Positions 40,101 to 52,717 of a stretch of 64,000 nt of DNA are shown here, piece after piece. The stretch is from Casuarius casuarius (Eukaryota > Chordata > Aves > Casuariiformes > Casuariidae): the NCBI GenBank assembly GCA_003342895.1, contig PTFA01000367.1, positions 186,001 to 250,000 of the forward strand. Direction: 5' to 3'. The translations under genes were made by a program, and so were the position numbers. The notes under the pieces were generated by a model. That model made no database searches and was not told where the DNA came from. It was given only the letters and a program-made list of their open reading frames with translations. The stretch's first letter is position 1. Each line of letters opens with the position of its first letter.

Positions 40101-43100
40101 CAGGGCAGCCCCAAAATACCCGTCCTCAACCCAAACAGCTTTGCAAATCCTTCACAGCGGCTCTGAGCAAGGTTTTAGTCCAGATGGCCTGGTAAGAAAG
40201 GGGCCGCGCATGGAAGAGGTGATGCATTGCTATGGGAATTACTTCATTTTCTGCACAGCTTTCAGTCAGCAGAAGGTGGAAGAAAACAGCGCCAGCGATT
40301 CAGAAATGTAGCGCGAGCAGCCACATTGCCCAAAGCTTGCAGAAGACACAAAAAAACCCTCGTTTTTTCGCAGTACCTGCAAGCTGCCGTGCTGACGGGA
40401 GCAGCGCTAGAGACAGACGAAGGCAGACTGACGGCGAGTCCCAGCGAGGGCGAGGGATCACTGGGGCCGGGGCTCCCTGCCGCGGCCGGGCTGCGCGAAA
40501 CGCTTCCCCCTCGGCCCCCTCCCAGGGCTGCGCAGCCCGGAGAGGTCGGTCTTTCCGCAGCGATGGATTTTTTTCATTTTTAAATCAGCTGTGATCTTGT
40601 TTACTGTAAACTCCAGTATGCTGGAAATGTTTCCATCACAGTTTATTTAGGTTTCACAGAGGGATTTTTGTTTTTTTTTTTCCAGATCACACTTATCATG
40701 AATGTATTTTCACAGTAAGTTCTTGGAAACACAATAAAGACCTACGAACATCTGATGCCCAGACTTTGCCGTTCCTAAGATATTATATGATCTGCTCATT
40801 GCCGATGCAGATATTCTGTCTCTTTTCTAGCAGCCGTGCCAGGGACTGCCTGATGTATGCTGGCCCGTTTTGGAAAGCCTTGAACGAGACCATTTGTTGT
40901 CAAGATAATTTTACGAAAGCAATACCATTTCGCGGCTTGCCGTTAAAATAATTCATAACATTTACACTGTCATGTGCACTGCCAGCTTTAAACCTGCTCA
41001 GCTAACTTTCTTTCAATTTGGCTTGAAACTTGGGCCTTGGTGAAATATGTGTAACAAGCCAGGTCTGGCCTATTTGCTTTTAGTCATTTTTGAATGATCT
41101 CATTTTCTGACTTTCCATCAATGCGAACAGAGAGAAAAAAAAAACATATACTTTCCAACACCTAAAAACAACTGAACCGATAAGTATAGGATCTTATATT
41201 AAACATGAAGAATTTCAATCCAAAAGAAATATGTTTGGGGACTTTTACGAGCAACCGTAGCGTGTATTGCCCGTCTGCTGCTGAGAACAAGCCACACGTC
41301 TTGTCGGATGGTTGGAAGCAGCTGATCTGAAATATCTTGCTTTACAACATGCCCGAGGAATGAGAGAATCCAGTAAAACTACAGAATCTGCCCTGTGTTA
41401 TTGCAGAGCATTTAAGCAGAAAACACAGGGCCTGAATGTTCACCGTCCCAAACCTCGTACCATCATTCACACTGCATTAGGGGATCGTAACATGCTGCCC
41501 AGACCACGGGGTAACACCTGATGCCTGCTTCCCTCCCGTATTTTTACGGGTGAGAACCGCACGTGGAAGGTCGGGTTAACCTGGAACCGGGATCGCAGAC
41601 CACGGCAGGAGGGGTGCGTGACAGCCCTCCTTCTGCAGCACCTTTTGGTGCTGAGCATCTGACCCGGCAACCTCAACCTGGCATTGATGGCAAACTCCAG
41701 GATCTCAGGGTTAGACGTACTCCCGGCATCCGGCAGGAGCAACCGTGGCCGTATGGATACGGTAGATTTGCAGGACACACTTGCGAGCCTGCAATGGAGA
41801 GATGTGGGCAGAGAAAAAAGAAGTTGAAACCAACATTGGTGTGTCCGATCTGCTGCCTGACCGCTGGCCCGACCCACGCCAGAGCCCTTCCAGGGCAAGG
41901 AGCAAGCCGTGGGGAGTCCGCACCGCCTTCCCGCTCCCGGGATCGCAGGGAGGCCTGTGCGCACGAGATACGCCCCACGCTGGTCAGCGGGTTAAGCCCA
42001 GAGGAAGGATGTGGTGGCCCTTGGCCATGTGGCTTTGCCTTTCCTCAAATAAGGGCTGGGGAAGTGAGGATGGAGGTGAAGAGCGCAGGGCCGGGTTGCC
42101 CTGCCCGAAGTGTCCCGGGACCCGGGCGGGAGCAGCCCTGGGCTCCAGCTGCTGCAGAGCATCAGCATCGCGTTAGGAAATGCGAAGCTACCATGACCTA
42201 CTCTGGGGCTCCCCTGTCTATGGCTTATCCTCAAAGCAGGGACTAGCAGAGGCACTTACAAGCCACGTCTGCTTTTGGTGGGCCCAGGCATCCTGAGCAG
42301 CCCTTGGGTCCCCTGTGACCGTCCTGCTCCCTCGCAGAGATACTCGCAACACAGCCCAAACCCTTCACTGTATCTATAGCACTAGCCCTGCTGCCTGCTT
42401 AAATCCTGGATTAAGTGTTAAACTCTCTTCTTTCTCCATTCCGCACTCCCCCTTCCGGTGGTTGCGTTAGAAACGTTGGTGCAATACGGGCATTTGCTGC
42501 GAGTGCTGGGAAAGACTAGGTTTACAACGCTTATGCGTCACTTCAAGGGCACGCTGTCAACTTTAGAAAAACATAGCCATAAACAGTTTTACTTACTTAT
42601 GTTACTAATAATACCATACAGTTTTAAAAGTTAAAGGATTCTGAAAATCCAATTTACTTGCCCTTCAGCTTGGCCAATGAGAAAATCGATGGAATAGGTT
42701 TCACTTTTGTTTCCAGTCGTTTTCACTTACCAGCTCCCGCTTGCTAATGCGCTTGCTTTACAGCCAGGAGAGGACGAGTTTGCTCAGAAAAACTGCCCAC
42801 CCTGGGAATTAAAGGAAAAAAAACCCTCCAAAAACACAAAGAGAGAAATAAGAAGGCATGAAAACATTTCTATTGATTTTTTTTCTTTAATAAATACAAG
42901 CTTTGTATAAATGAAGCAGTTGCTGAATTTAACCAGCAGTCATTCAGCGTCAACAAAATAATAATCATATAAGAGTTTAATGGTCAAATCTAATTCAGCT
43001 TATATTAGCAAGAGGTTACTATTATGGAGTAATCTTTGATAAAATTCAGGGTGCTATTTTTCTTTTTAAAGCCAGGATGAAAAGAAAAATAACATTAAAA

Positions 43101-43420
43101 GTAACCTTACAGAAAGTATAGATCTCCGACAAAGTTTGTATTAGCCAAACTGAAAAATAAAAATAGGAACTCTGCAGCCTTCAGAAACAGCAAATCCAAT
43201 CCCAAGGGCTCATTTATTCCTGGTTATACTTTTGGGGGGTCCAGGGAGCAGGAAAGGAAGGGAATGCAATTTTAAACAGTTTTATGCCTTTTGGTGCCTC
43301 TGTGCTCTGTCTGGCCCAGGGTGGAAAGAGATTTGGTGGCACCTGCTCAGCACCTCGGGGATGATGCTGGGCTTCTGCACGGCCGGGCGGCCCAGGATGC
43401 TGAACTAACCCTCGGTTGGA

Positions 43421-43472
43421 GGGATGAGCCCCGAACTCGCCGGGATGAGCCCCAAACTCACCGGGATGAGCC
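43421..43472. repeat. 21-bp tandem repeat, 2.5 copies
   Basis: Units start GGGATGAGCCCC and end GAACTCGCC or AAACTCACC at 43421-43441 and 43442-43462. A third unit breaks off after ten bases. The period is a multiple of three, so open frames through it show a repeated RDEP heptapeptide. I see no sign that it is translated. Confidence 0.95.
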
Positions 43473-46400
43473 TTTCTCCATCTCCCGGAATGGAGCGATG
43501 GCCCCGGACAGGCTCCAGGAGCTCTCCAGCTCCCCGGGTCTGGCCTGCTCCTCCAGGCCTTGCTCTTCCCACAAACCCACCTTCACTTGCATCCCTGCCA
43601 TTGCAGCGCTGTGCTCATTTGATGCAAACGGCACAGGGAGCAGCTTTGCCTGCTTAAAAGTTACCCTCGTGCTTATGGTGCATCATCCTCAGAGACATCG
43701 CTAGAAGAAACTGGTCCAGCTTCCCCGGACAGCCCCGGGGTCCCGGCTTGCCCGGCACAGCTCCCCCAGCCCCAGCTTCGCCCTGCTAAAGCCCATCGGC
43801 ACATGGGGCCCGCTGAGTTGTCAGCCTTGCTGGTGAGGTTGAGCCAGGAGAGACCAGTGAAAGCCAAGCCAGCTACCCCAGCACACAGCGAGTCGCTCCC
43901 CGGAGCCGCCGGGGGCTTCGCTCTCCTCCTCAGACCCCCGGATGGCAAGAGCCGGGCGTACCGAATCCGGCATTTCGTCCCCCTCTTGCCTTTCTCTCTC
44001 TCACTCAGAGACAGTTTTTATCCATCGTTTCTTTTTGCTCAGAGACTGCTGCAGCCGACCTGGCCGCTGGGGCCGGCCCGCAGGCGCTTTCTCCTTCGAG
44101 GCAGGATCTGCTCCGAGCCTCAGCATGTGCCGGAGCCGGTTAGCGGGACGCAGCCCTCCTCTGCCATCGTGCTGGCTTGCTGGGACACAGTTTAAGACCT
44201 TATTACTAAATGCCCATCGTGATTATCCGGCGTTTTATTTTTTTGCTGTCCCCTGGCTGTAAGAAATTGGAGGGACGTTGTCTCGGGCCTCCTCCATGCT
44301 TCTCCTGGAGCTTCGAGCTCAAATTCGGTATTAGCAAACGGTACGTCTGGAACAAGGCCTCATAAAATATTGTTAGCATTGCTAGGCAACCGGGAAGCAC
44401 GTTGGGAGCTGAAAGGAGCCTCAGTGGGCGTAGCGAGCCGGCGCTGGAGCGTCGGATGAAAAAGCGAGGGTATTCTTTGTTTCTCAGCGCTAGCAACACT
44501 TTGCCTTTGATTTTCTCTTGCAAAGAGGGTGAGACACACGGCTCCCACATGCACAGAGGTACATAGCTCCGTAATTGTTGGTGCGATGGCCTCTAACCTC
44601 AGATTAATCAAACGGATGAGAAACGCACCTATCTGGAGCTTTTCAATAGCAGTAAAAGTAAAGTGAAGTTTTTATGGTCAGAAAATTACTCATATTCCAG
44701 CTGTTCGCATCTTCAAGGGCAAAGACTGGTCCCTCTTGCAAGAAAGAGGGGGCCGTGCTCAATANAAACTTGTTTTATGTGGACTCCGAGCCGTTGTCTC
44801 AACCCCTTCTCCACGCCGCAGCCGTAACTTAATGCAAGCCGACTCGGGGAGGGAGGGAGACAAATAAAAAGCACGCAATTTACTGGCAGAGCCCAACGCT
44901 AGTAATTGGCTATTTACAGATACATACACGAGAATAAAAAGGGAATGGAGCTAGGCCTGAAAGAACGAGAAGAGGAACTGCTGCAGGTGTAAACAGGTAA
45001 AGTTTACTGCTAACATCTTTAGTTAGAGTCACGACGCAGGTTTCTGCTTTATCCCCTCCTGTCTCCAGCTCAAGAGCAGGAGATGCTTGTCCTTGCTGAA
45101 CCTGGCANGCGAGCCTGCACCTCGGTCCCCCCCAGATGTCCTGCATTGCCCAACAGGGCTTTAACCATGGAGGCTTCAGCCCTTTCCTGGGCTTCAGCCC
45201 TGCTGCACACAGTTTCCCTGGTGGAAACCCCCNTGGGGACCCACCAGCCTTGGCGAGGAGCACAGCACGCGTGTGCCGGTCCCCAACACGCGCCCGTTAT
45301 CTCCCCGCCGCCGTTAAGAGAGGCGTGCAAACGAGGCAGCGTCCTGACAGTGCCCTTGGCACCGGGCCTCCCAGCCAAGCCGACCATGCAGTTTGTTTCC
45401 CAGTGCTTCATTTAGCGTATGATTTTCTGTTAAAACAGCTTGTGGCCAGGCTGACTAATGCATCGTCCCGTGCAGAGCCTGTCCGGCGTCTGNGCGTGCG
45501 GGGCAGCTCTCACCAGGCCATTTTCAGAGGTTATGAACGGCAATTCCCTGTCAATCTCGGGTGCTCTTGGATGCCCAAAATCAGTTATTTGGACATCTGC
45601 AAAGCCTACCCTGGTCTCCTCCCACACCGACGCAGGGCTTCGGCTAACCCGTATTCAAATNGGCAGTACTTACTCATGCAAGATGTGTCATCAAGACAAA
45701 CGGAGGTCATTTAAGATTAATGGTGAGAGCAGGAGCTGGGGATTTTGGCCCATCTTCTGCCAATGAGAGCGTTTCCTGAGGAGCCAACACGCCTGCATAG
45801 TCCCATCCTGTACAAAAAGAGACTGCAATCAGCTGNATGTGTTGAGAGCATTAATTAGTATCCCTGCAGGGCCGGCGCTGCCACCAGGCATCCTGCAAGA
45901 GCTCCGTGTCGGAGGCTGCTCTTCGTTACAGCTTGGTCTTGAAGAGCTGAGGACGAGGCACCCAAATTTTGTGGTGGGACAAACCTAAGATTTCTGCAGC
46001 ANCGCAGGGTTTGCTTAGGAGAGAGATGATAGCTCCGTACGGTACGTGCATGGGGTAACTACACCTCTTATTCCTCCTGTCCCTTCCTTGCTGGCTTTGG
46101 CTCAGGACATCTGCCCGAGATGTATTTATCTGTTCCTGGGAGCGAAGCGGGTGCTGTTTTTCTGGTCTATGACCATCACAGGTCTGGGAAGAGCGGCCTC
46201 GCGGGGCCCTGGGGCACGAGGGGAGCTCCCTGTCGGCACTACTGCCTCCAGCGGGACAAGGCGATCGCCAGAGCCTGGTGGGCTCCTCCTCTTCCTCGCC
46301 TGCAGAAAGCAGGAGGAGAGGAGCACAGCTGGGGTTCCTCAGGATCAGCCGCTCCCTGGTGCGTGAAACCAGGCCACGTTGCTTCAGCCCTGCAGAGCAA

Positions 46401-49400
46401 AGCTCCCGCTCCAGGCTGCACCTGATACACGCTGGACCTCAGCGTGGCCGTGCTGGTCCTTTCAGTAAAACATATTGCACCTGGAACCGCGGGTGGTACG
46501 GGAGCCAGGCGCCTTAAGAAATGATAATTGCAGACTTGGAGCAGCGGGCTGGAGTTGACAAAGGGGCACTTTAATCCAATTCTCAGCTGCTATTTCAGGA
46601 TCCTTTTAACTTTTCAAATCAGAAAAGGAAGAGGGGAGGGGGAAAAAAAACCCTCCATCGCGGCGCAATTTCTTAAGCTTGTTCTCAGCCCCAAGGTGAA
46701 ATTTTGTGCGTATGAGGAGGCTGAAGAAAATCCATTCAGCTGTTTCAGAGGTTTCAGAGCATGAAAGTGACATCTGGTTTAAAAATCAAAACGCAAAGAA
46801 ATTCCCTTTGCTCATCAGAGTCAAAATGGGTTTTGGTTTCACGCCTCTGATTTAGCGTATCTGGAGCTTCTGCCCAGGAAAACGCTGCCCTTTGCTGTAC
46901 TGATTTGGGGGGGTGGGGTGGGGATGAAGTTGTGTTGCAAACACCAAAATTAGTCGGATGGATGCCCAGGAGGGTGGATGGGACTCGGGCACCGGCAGCC
47001 CGGGATGTGCTCGCCCTGCGCGGGCGCAGTGGGGCGGGAAGAATAAGGTTGCGACTGCCGAAAAGGGCCGCTGTGAGAGCCAGCACCGGCCGCCCGGCGC
47101 GGGGCAATAGCTGGATGTGCTGCAGGAGGAAACCTGCCACCGAGGAAAGCAACCTGGGAAAAACGTGTTTCTGCTCAGGCACTTCCAAGGATTTCCAGAG
47201 GGGCCATAAATCCCGCCCAATCGCCTCCCCAGGGCTGCGATTGCAGCCCAAGCCAGCCCGCATCTTCCAGCCCCCTAAAACCCGAGCTGAAGCAGCCCTT
47301 CTGCCCCCTCGCTGCACGCACAAATTGATGGTCTAATCCGTTGCGGTACGGTGTCTCGCCGCCCGCCCCGAACCTGCCGCTTCGGCGGGTCTCCGGATGC
47401 CGCTGGGCGCTTTGCTGTGCTCAGCGCCGTGCTATAGATGGCAGTGCAGGATGGAGAGTGCAGCCCCGCGCGCCCCGGCACCGGCGNGGGGGCCCCGCGG
47501 CAGCGGCTCCTCGCCCAGGTGCGATGCAGGCGACGCACCCCAAATCCTTGCGTTCGGCAGAGCTGTCTCGAGCTCGCCCGCAGTTTTACCTCGTCCTTTA
47601 ACGAGAACACGACTGCGAGCCCCAGAATTTACGGTGACTTCGCCATCAAACGTGACGAGGAAGCTCTCTGTGAACTGACTGCTTCCAAGNAAAGAGAGAA
47701 ACACCCAAAATTCACTGACAGATTTGGCCGTGACACTCTACTGTGGGAATATTTTGCATTTCAAAGGGCCCGAGCGGTTGATTTCTCTGAATATTTCACC
47801 CTGCGAGGCCACAGCTGTGGAAATACTCTGTCCACACTGGTGTTCTGTTGCTGCAAATAAAAGCGCGCCCTTTCTCTGCATCCCGCTAGTATCTACAAGG
47901 ACCCTAAAGCCTGTACAAATGCAACCATTTGCAGCAAACTTTGCCCATTTTGTTCTCCCTTTGCTGGAGTCCTGGGACAAAAATGAAGAAAAGCAGCAGA
48001 ATTCAACTCCGCTCTGCAACAGAGAACGTTTTCCTAGCAGGGACGGCGGTGCTACCAGAGAGATCGTGTCAGCAAGTGAAAAATATCATAAACAATTATA
48101 GCGAGATGCGCCTGAAAAATCCCTCCAGGTACTCAGCTGCATCTGTCGATGCTTAAACACCTTCAGAAACCTGGCCACCGGCCGACTGTTCAAGATGTTA
48201 AAAATAAATTAAAAAAAAAAAATCAGACAGCAGTAAAAAGCTGAAGAAAGGCAAACTTCTTTTGTCACTAGCAAGAGGAAGGGAAAAACTCCAGATTTCT
48301 CTGTTGAGGAGGATGGAGAATGTGGCAAACAAGGACCGCGGTGACGATTCTCGCCCTTCCCACGCCGGGCACACACGGCTCTGGGGACCGGCGGTGGCTG
48401 GTGCCAGCAGACTGTCTAGTGTCACCTTCATCCAGCTGCCNACCCAGCGCTCCCCTCCGCTCGTCCCACGGCTGGATGGATGGAGCAGCGTCGGCATCTC
48501 CGACAAGGAGATGTGCAGCACTTCTCCCTTACAGGATTTTAATGCGATCTCGCACNTCGAGAGAATTCAAATGACAAGAATGAATGGCAGCAGCCAACCT
48601 CATGGCTTGATAGTCTGATGAAACGCTGCCCTAGCACATCCATCACTCCCTCCTGCTGTCAGGAGAACACCCGGCTCGCGAAGATGAGTCTGTTTTTCTT
48701 TTACAGCGTTTAAAAAAAGAAAAGGGTAAAAAAAAAGAAAAAAAAAAAAGTAAGCATCTGTCCTCCAGCCTGACTGCTATATAAAGGTACCTTTGAGAGA
48801 AGGCACAGCCAGACACGCAGAAGCGGTGGTTCAGCTCTGGGCGGGCAGGGCAGGACCGCGACCGGCCCCGTCCCACGGCACGTGCAGGGGCAAAGGCCCT
48901 GCAAGCGCAGAGCTGAAGCTCCACAAAGCACAGAGCATCGGACTGGCCGAAAGACCGGAGGGAGGTTCAAGCCTTGCCAGCGGCACACGCAGGCTTCCCG
49001 TGCCCATCCCTGTCCCGTGCAGCAGCCTGGCGCCCTGCAAGCGCGCGCGGACCCGAGGGAGATGTAACGAGGTGCTCAGCCCGGGAGCAAGCGCTGCGGC
49101 GAGGGGACCTGCTAACCCGGGCCGCCGTGCCGGCATGCATCTGCCGTGTTAGTTGCCCAGGCAACACTTGCTTTTGCAAGGTGCCCTTCTGTCTCTCTCG
49201 GTTTTTAAGTAAAGGGCCTTGCTCTAAAGCGCAGCCTCCCCAAATTGTAAATAAGGCTTATTATCTCCTAATGCTCCTTCCCCGGTGTCCTCAGAGCCTG
49301 CTGCTGGCTGCGCTGCTGTGGCTGAGTAACACGTGAAAGCCAAAGCAGCTGGGTGAAGGTGCCCTGCGCACCGGGAGGGAGTGTCCCGTAAATGAGCATG

Positions 49401-52400
49401 GGTGAAAGGCGGTGGCGGGGGTGATGGGGGCAAGGGCAGCCCCNCGCTGCACCCGTGGTCGTGCTTCCACCCCGCCGCCCCGTTACGGGCTCCTGCCACC
49501 CCGCCGGGCCAACGCGGGGGCTGCAAAGAGGGATCCGGGCAGGGATGCAGCACTCCAGAGCCTTTCCAAAGGCCCGAGCGGCAAGGACACCCCGGCACCC
49601 AGCCCGGCTTCGGTCCCGCGTGCAGCCCCCNCTCAGACGCCCAGAGCAGCGGGGTAGGTTTTACCATGCTGCCGCTGTTGCTCTGCCTCGGCGGTGCATT
49701 TTCCACGGGCTACGTCTGAGCCCGATAACCACAGCGCAGCCCAGCCGCGCCGCTCNGAAAACTCAGGGTTAACGTGGCCCGGGAAGGGGGAAGAGTCAGC
49801 ATTTCCCCAACATGCCTCATTTTCCAGGACGTAGCACCGTGCTTCGCGCTAATTATGAGACACTGATCCCATTATTACGGAGCAAAATTACCGAGCACTG
49901 GAAAGAGCACAACAAAACCCGGCCGAGCGGTAACTTCAAATGAGGTGGAAATAATGTCTGCTGCGTGCACAGGGCTGGATTTGCTAATTCGACATTTCTG
50001 AGGTCAGTAAGCTCGAGCGCGGAAAGGAAGATGTTGGGAGCGGGAACAAAGCTGGGATCTGAAATCGCCGCTCCTGATGAAGGGGTGGGCAGGCAACACG
50101 CAGGATGAATCGCCTCCCCGCACCTCCCGGCAGCCGCGTGCCTGCAGCAGGGCTCGAGGTGCACGGCGCGAGGAGCCGGAGCGAGCGGGGAAGCTGCTCC
50201 CCCAGCGCGGAGGCACCCGGGAGCAAGCAGGGAAGGAGCACCAGCGGCGGGGGGAAACCAAGGAAGGAAAACTAGCTCAAGGCACGAAGGATTCATACGG
50301 CAGGAAAGTCTAAGATGCTATTGGCTCTGTCCCCCTTGGCTCCAACCTCAGCCGTCCCGCCGTGCCGAGCATTTACCGTTCTGATATTGCACGTAGTGAC
50401 GGGGATGTTTTAGAGAGTCCCATGGAAGAGCCGCGCCGGCTCGAGCCCCCTGCCTGGGAGACCCTGCAGGGAGCCCTGCCCGGGGGCAGGAGGCATCGCA
50501 AGCTGAGCGGCCCAAGCGGCTCCACCATCCGCGGACCCGAGCATCAGCGCCGCGGCAGCGACTTGCTTCCCGCCTGCTTTTTGGTCCCTTTCCACTATCG
50601 CCTTTTGTGCAAGCGAGCGAGAGTGAACGCGAAACCCCGTCCAGCTCCAGCCACCCCGAGCTCCCGGAGACCACGATTAATGGGAGCCACCAGGAGCCTC
50701 ATCGGTCCTTGTTTGGGAAATCAGAAGTCCCGATCGAAACCTGCCGTGACTCACAGCTATGTGCTGGCACAGATCTGCCCTCGCTTGGATAACGAAGGCC
50801 AGATCCTGTTCTGAACTGCGCTATAAAATCTCGGTGACGGGGTGTTTATCGCAGTGGGCCAAGAGGGCACCAGCAGCTTGCTGCCCTTGCTGCTCGCGGG
50901 TGGCAGCGCACATGACTTTGGACCGACGGCTCTCGGGCGAGACGCAACCGCGGCGGCGATGCCGGAGCCCCTCGGGGCAGACGTGCCCTGGACCAGCCAG
51001 CCNGCCCGGTGCTGGCGGCTGTCTGCCTTTCGGCACAGCCCTTGGGGAGTAAAGCTGCCCTCCTTCGTCCCAGGCCCTGAGCGGCTGCAGCACAGCTGGT
51101 TTTTGGAGCAAACCAAGCTCCTGCTGAGATGGATGGGAGAAAGCCTCCTTCTCGGAGGTGCCCGTTCCCCCCCTCTCCAGGGCGGGCTGCGCTATGGCAG
51201 ACCCATGCTGCTCGGGGAAGCAAAGCCAGGAGCTATCTACGTTTATTTTCTCGAGCCAAAGGCGGGACTGTCACCTCTGTTTCTCAAGATCCCACCAAGT
51301 CCTCTGCATGGACCTGCTACTAAACAGGCCTCGTCCAGCGAGAAAGACAAAAGCGCTCCCGGGCTGGAGTTCAGCAGCCAAGCCAAAAATCACACACCCC
51401 TCTTCCGCCTTAAGGACACGATACCCACTACCCCCTTTTTAACTCCTCATTTGAGGAGATGGTGCTGGTGGGTTACCTTTTTTTTTTCTTTAAATACATT
51501 AGTCATTTTTGAGATTTTTTCCTTAGCTTTTCCTAGAGGGAAGATCCGCTCGCCAATGGAAAGGCGACGCCTGCTTCCTCACCAATGTTTTCGCTTCTCC
51601 GCTTCGCCTACAACTTTATTTGTTGGCTGGAGATAATGAGAGCTCCACTGCTATTGATTTTTTGAACTCATATAGCTCGGTAGATATTGCATGGACTTTG
51701 GAGCAAGATAAGAAGAAAATGTAATCACATTCGCTCCAGCTCTTTAATTAATCTGGGCAGCAAACTCTAGCTGTAGTTTCAGGTCCTCAGAAATACTGAC
51801 CGCCTCTTCTGGATATCCTCATTTTCGACAGCAATGTAGAGACACTCAAGGTACATCAGCACCACACTGGAGTTTTAAGTTGTGACACGATCTGGTTTTT
51901 AGTAGGTTTGAGAAGTCCCTCGGCTCTGCTAAGGGGAGCTGCCGGCTGCTCAGCCCTGTGCAACGGGGTAGAAAACAGAGCAATAGCCACCAGACTTTAC
52001 TAAAACAGTAACTGGTCTCCCTTCCTCAGCGCAACCTTAAAATGGAGCAAAACAGTCAAAACAAGCTGTAAACGAAGGCTCTTACAGCCACACGTCCACC
52101 TGCAGCTCTGCACTCAATCGCTGCTGACAGCTCCTGTAATGGTAATGGATGCGGCCGGAGCCGCCCGGCGCGTCCCTTGGAGGGGGCCAGCGGCCGCCTC
52201 CTCCCGCGCACGGGCTCGCTGCACCGCCGGCTCTCATCAGGGTGAATTTCGACCGCTCCATAAGCAAACCGCGCGCCTCGAACTGCCAAAGCCCAAAGAG
52301 ATGGAAAAGCACCACCTACGCACACTGCAGTTAAGCCAAGCCCTTAGCTTGGTTTCAGCCCCATCAGGCCCTCGGGAACCCTGCCAGGTCCAGCGGCCCG

Positions 52401-52677
52401 ACCGGCAGCACAAGGGGAATCCCAGGCTGCGCCTTTGATTTTGTTTAAAACTTGCCAGGTTTGGCATAACGGAATAAATTACACCACAGGGATGCCACAA
52501 GTGCCCTCCCGCGAACCTCTTCTCCAGGCAGATAAAGCCAACCCCAGCAATGCTAGGGACGTGCCGCAGGCTCGAGGACATGCTATGGGTGCAAGGCTAA
52601 GCCAACCCGCTGCTCCATAACCACAGAATTAAACTGCATCAAGGGCCCAGCATGAGCAGCCTTAAGGAGAAAAAAAA

Positions 52678-52717
52678 GTAATAATAATAAAATAAATAAA
52701 TAAATAAATAAATAAAA
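52678..52717. repeat. (AAT)n/(AATA)n microsatellite
   Basis: Four AAT-type units, then about seven AATA units. Confidence 0.95.
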
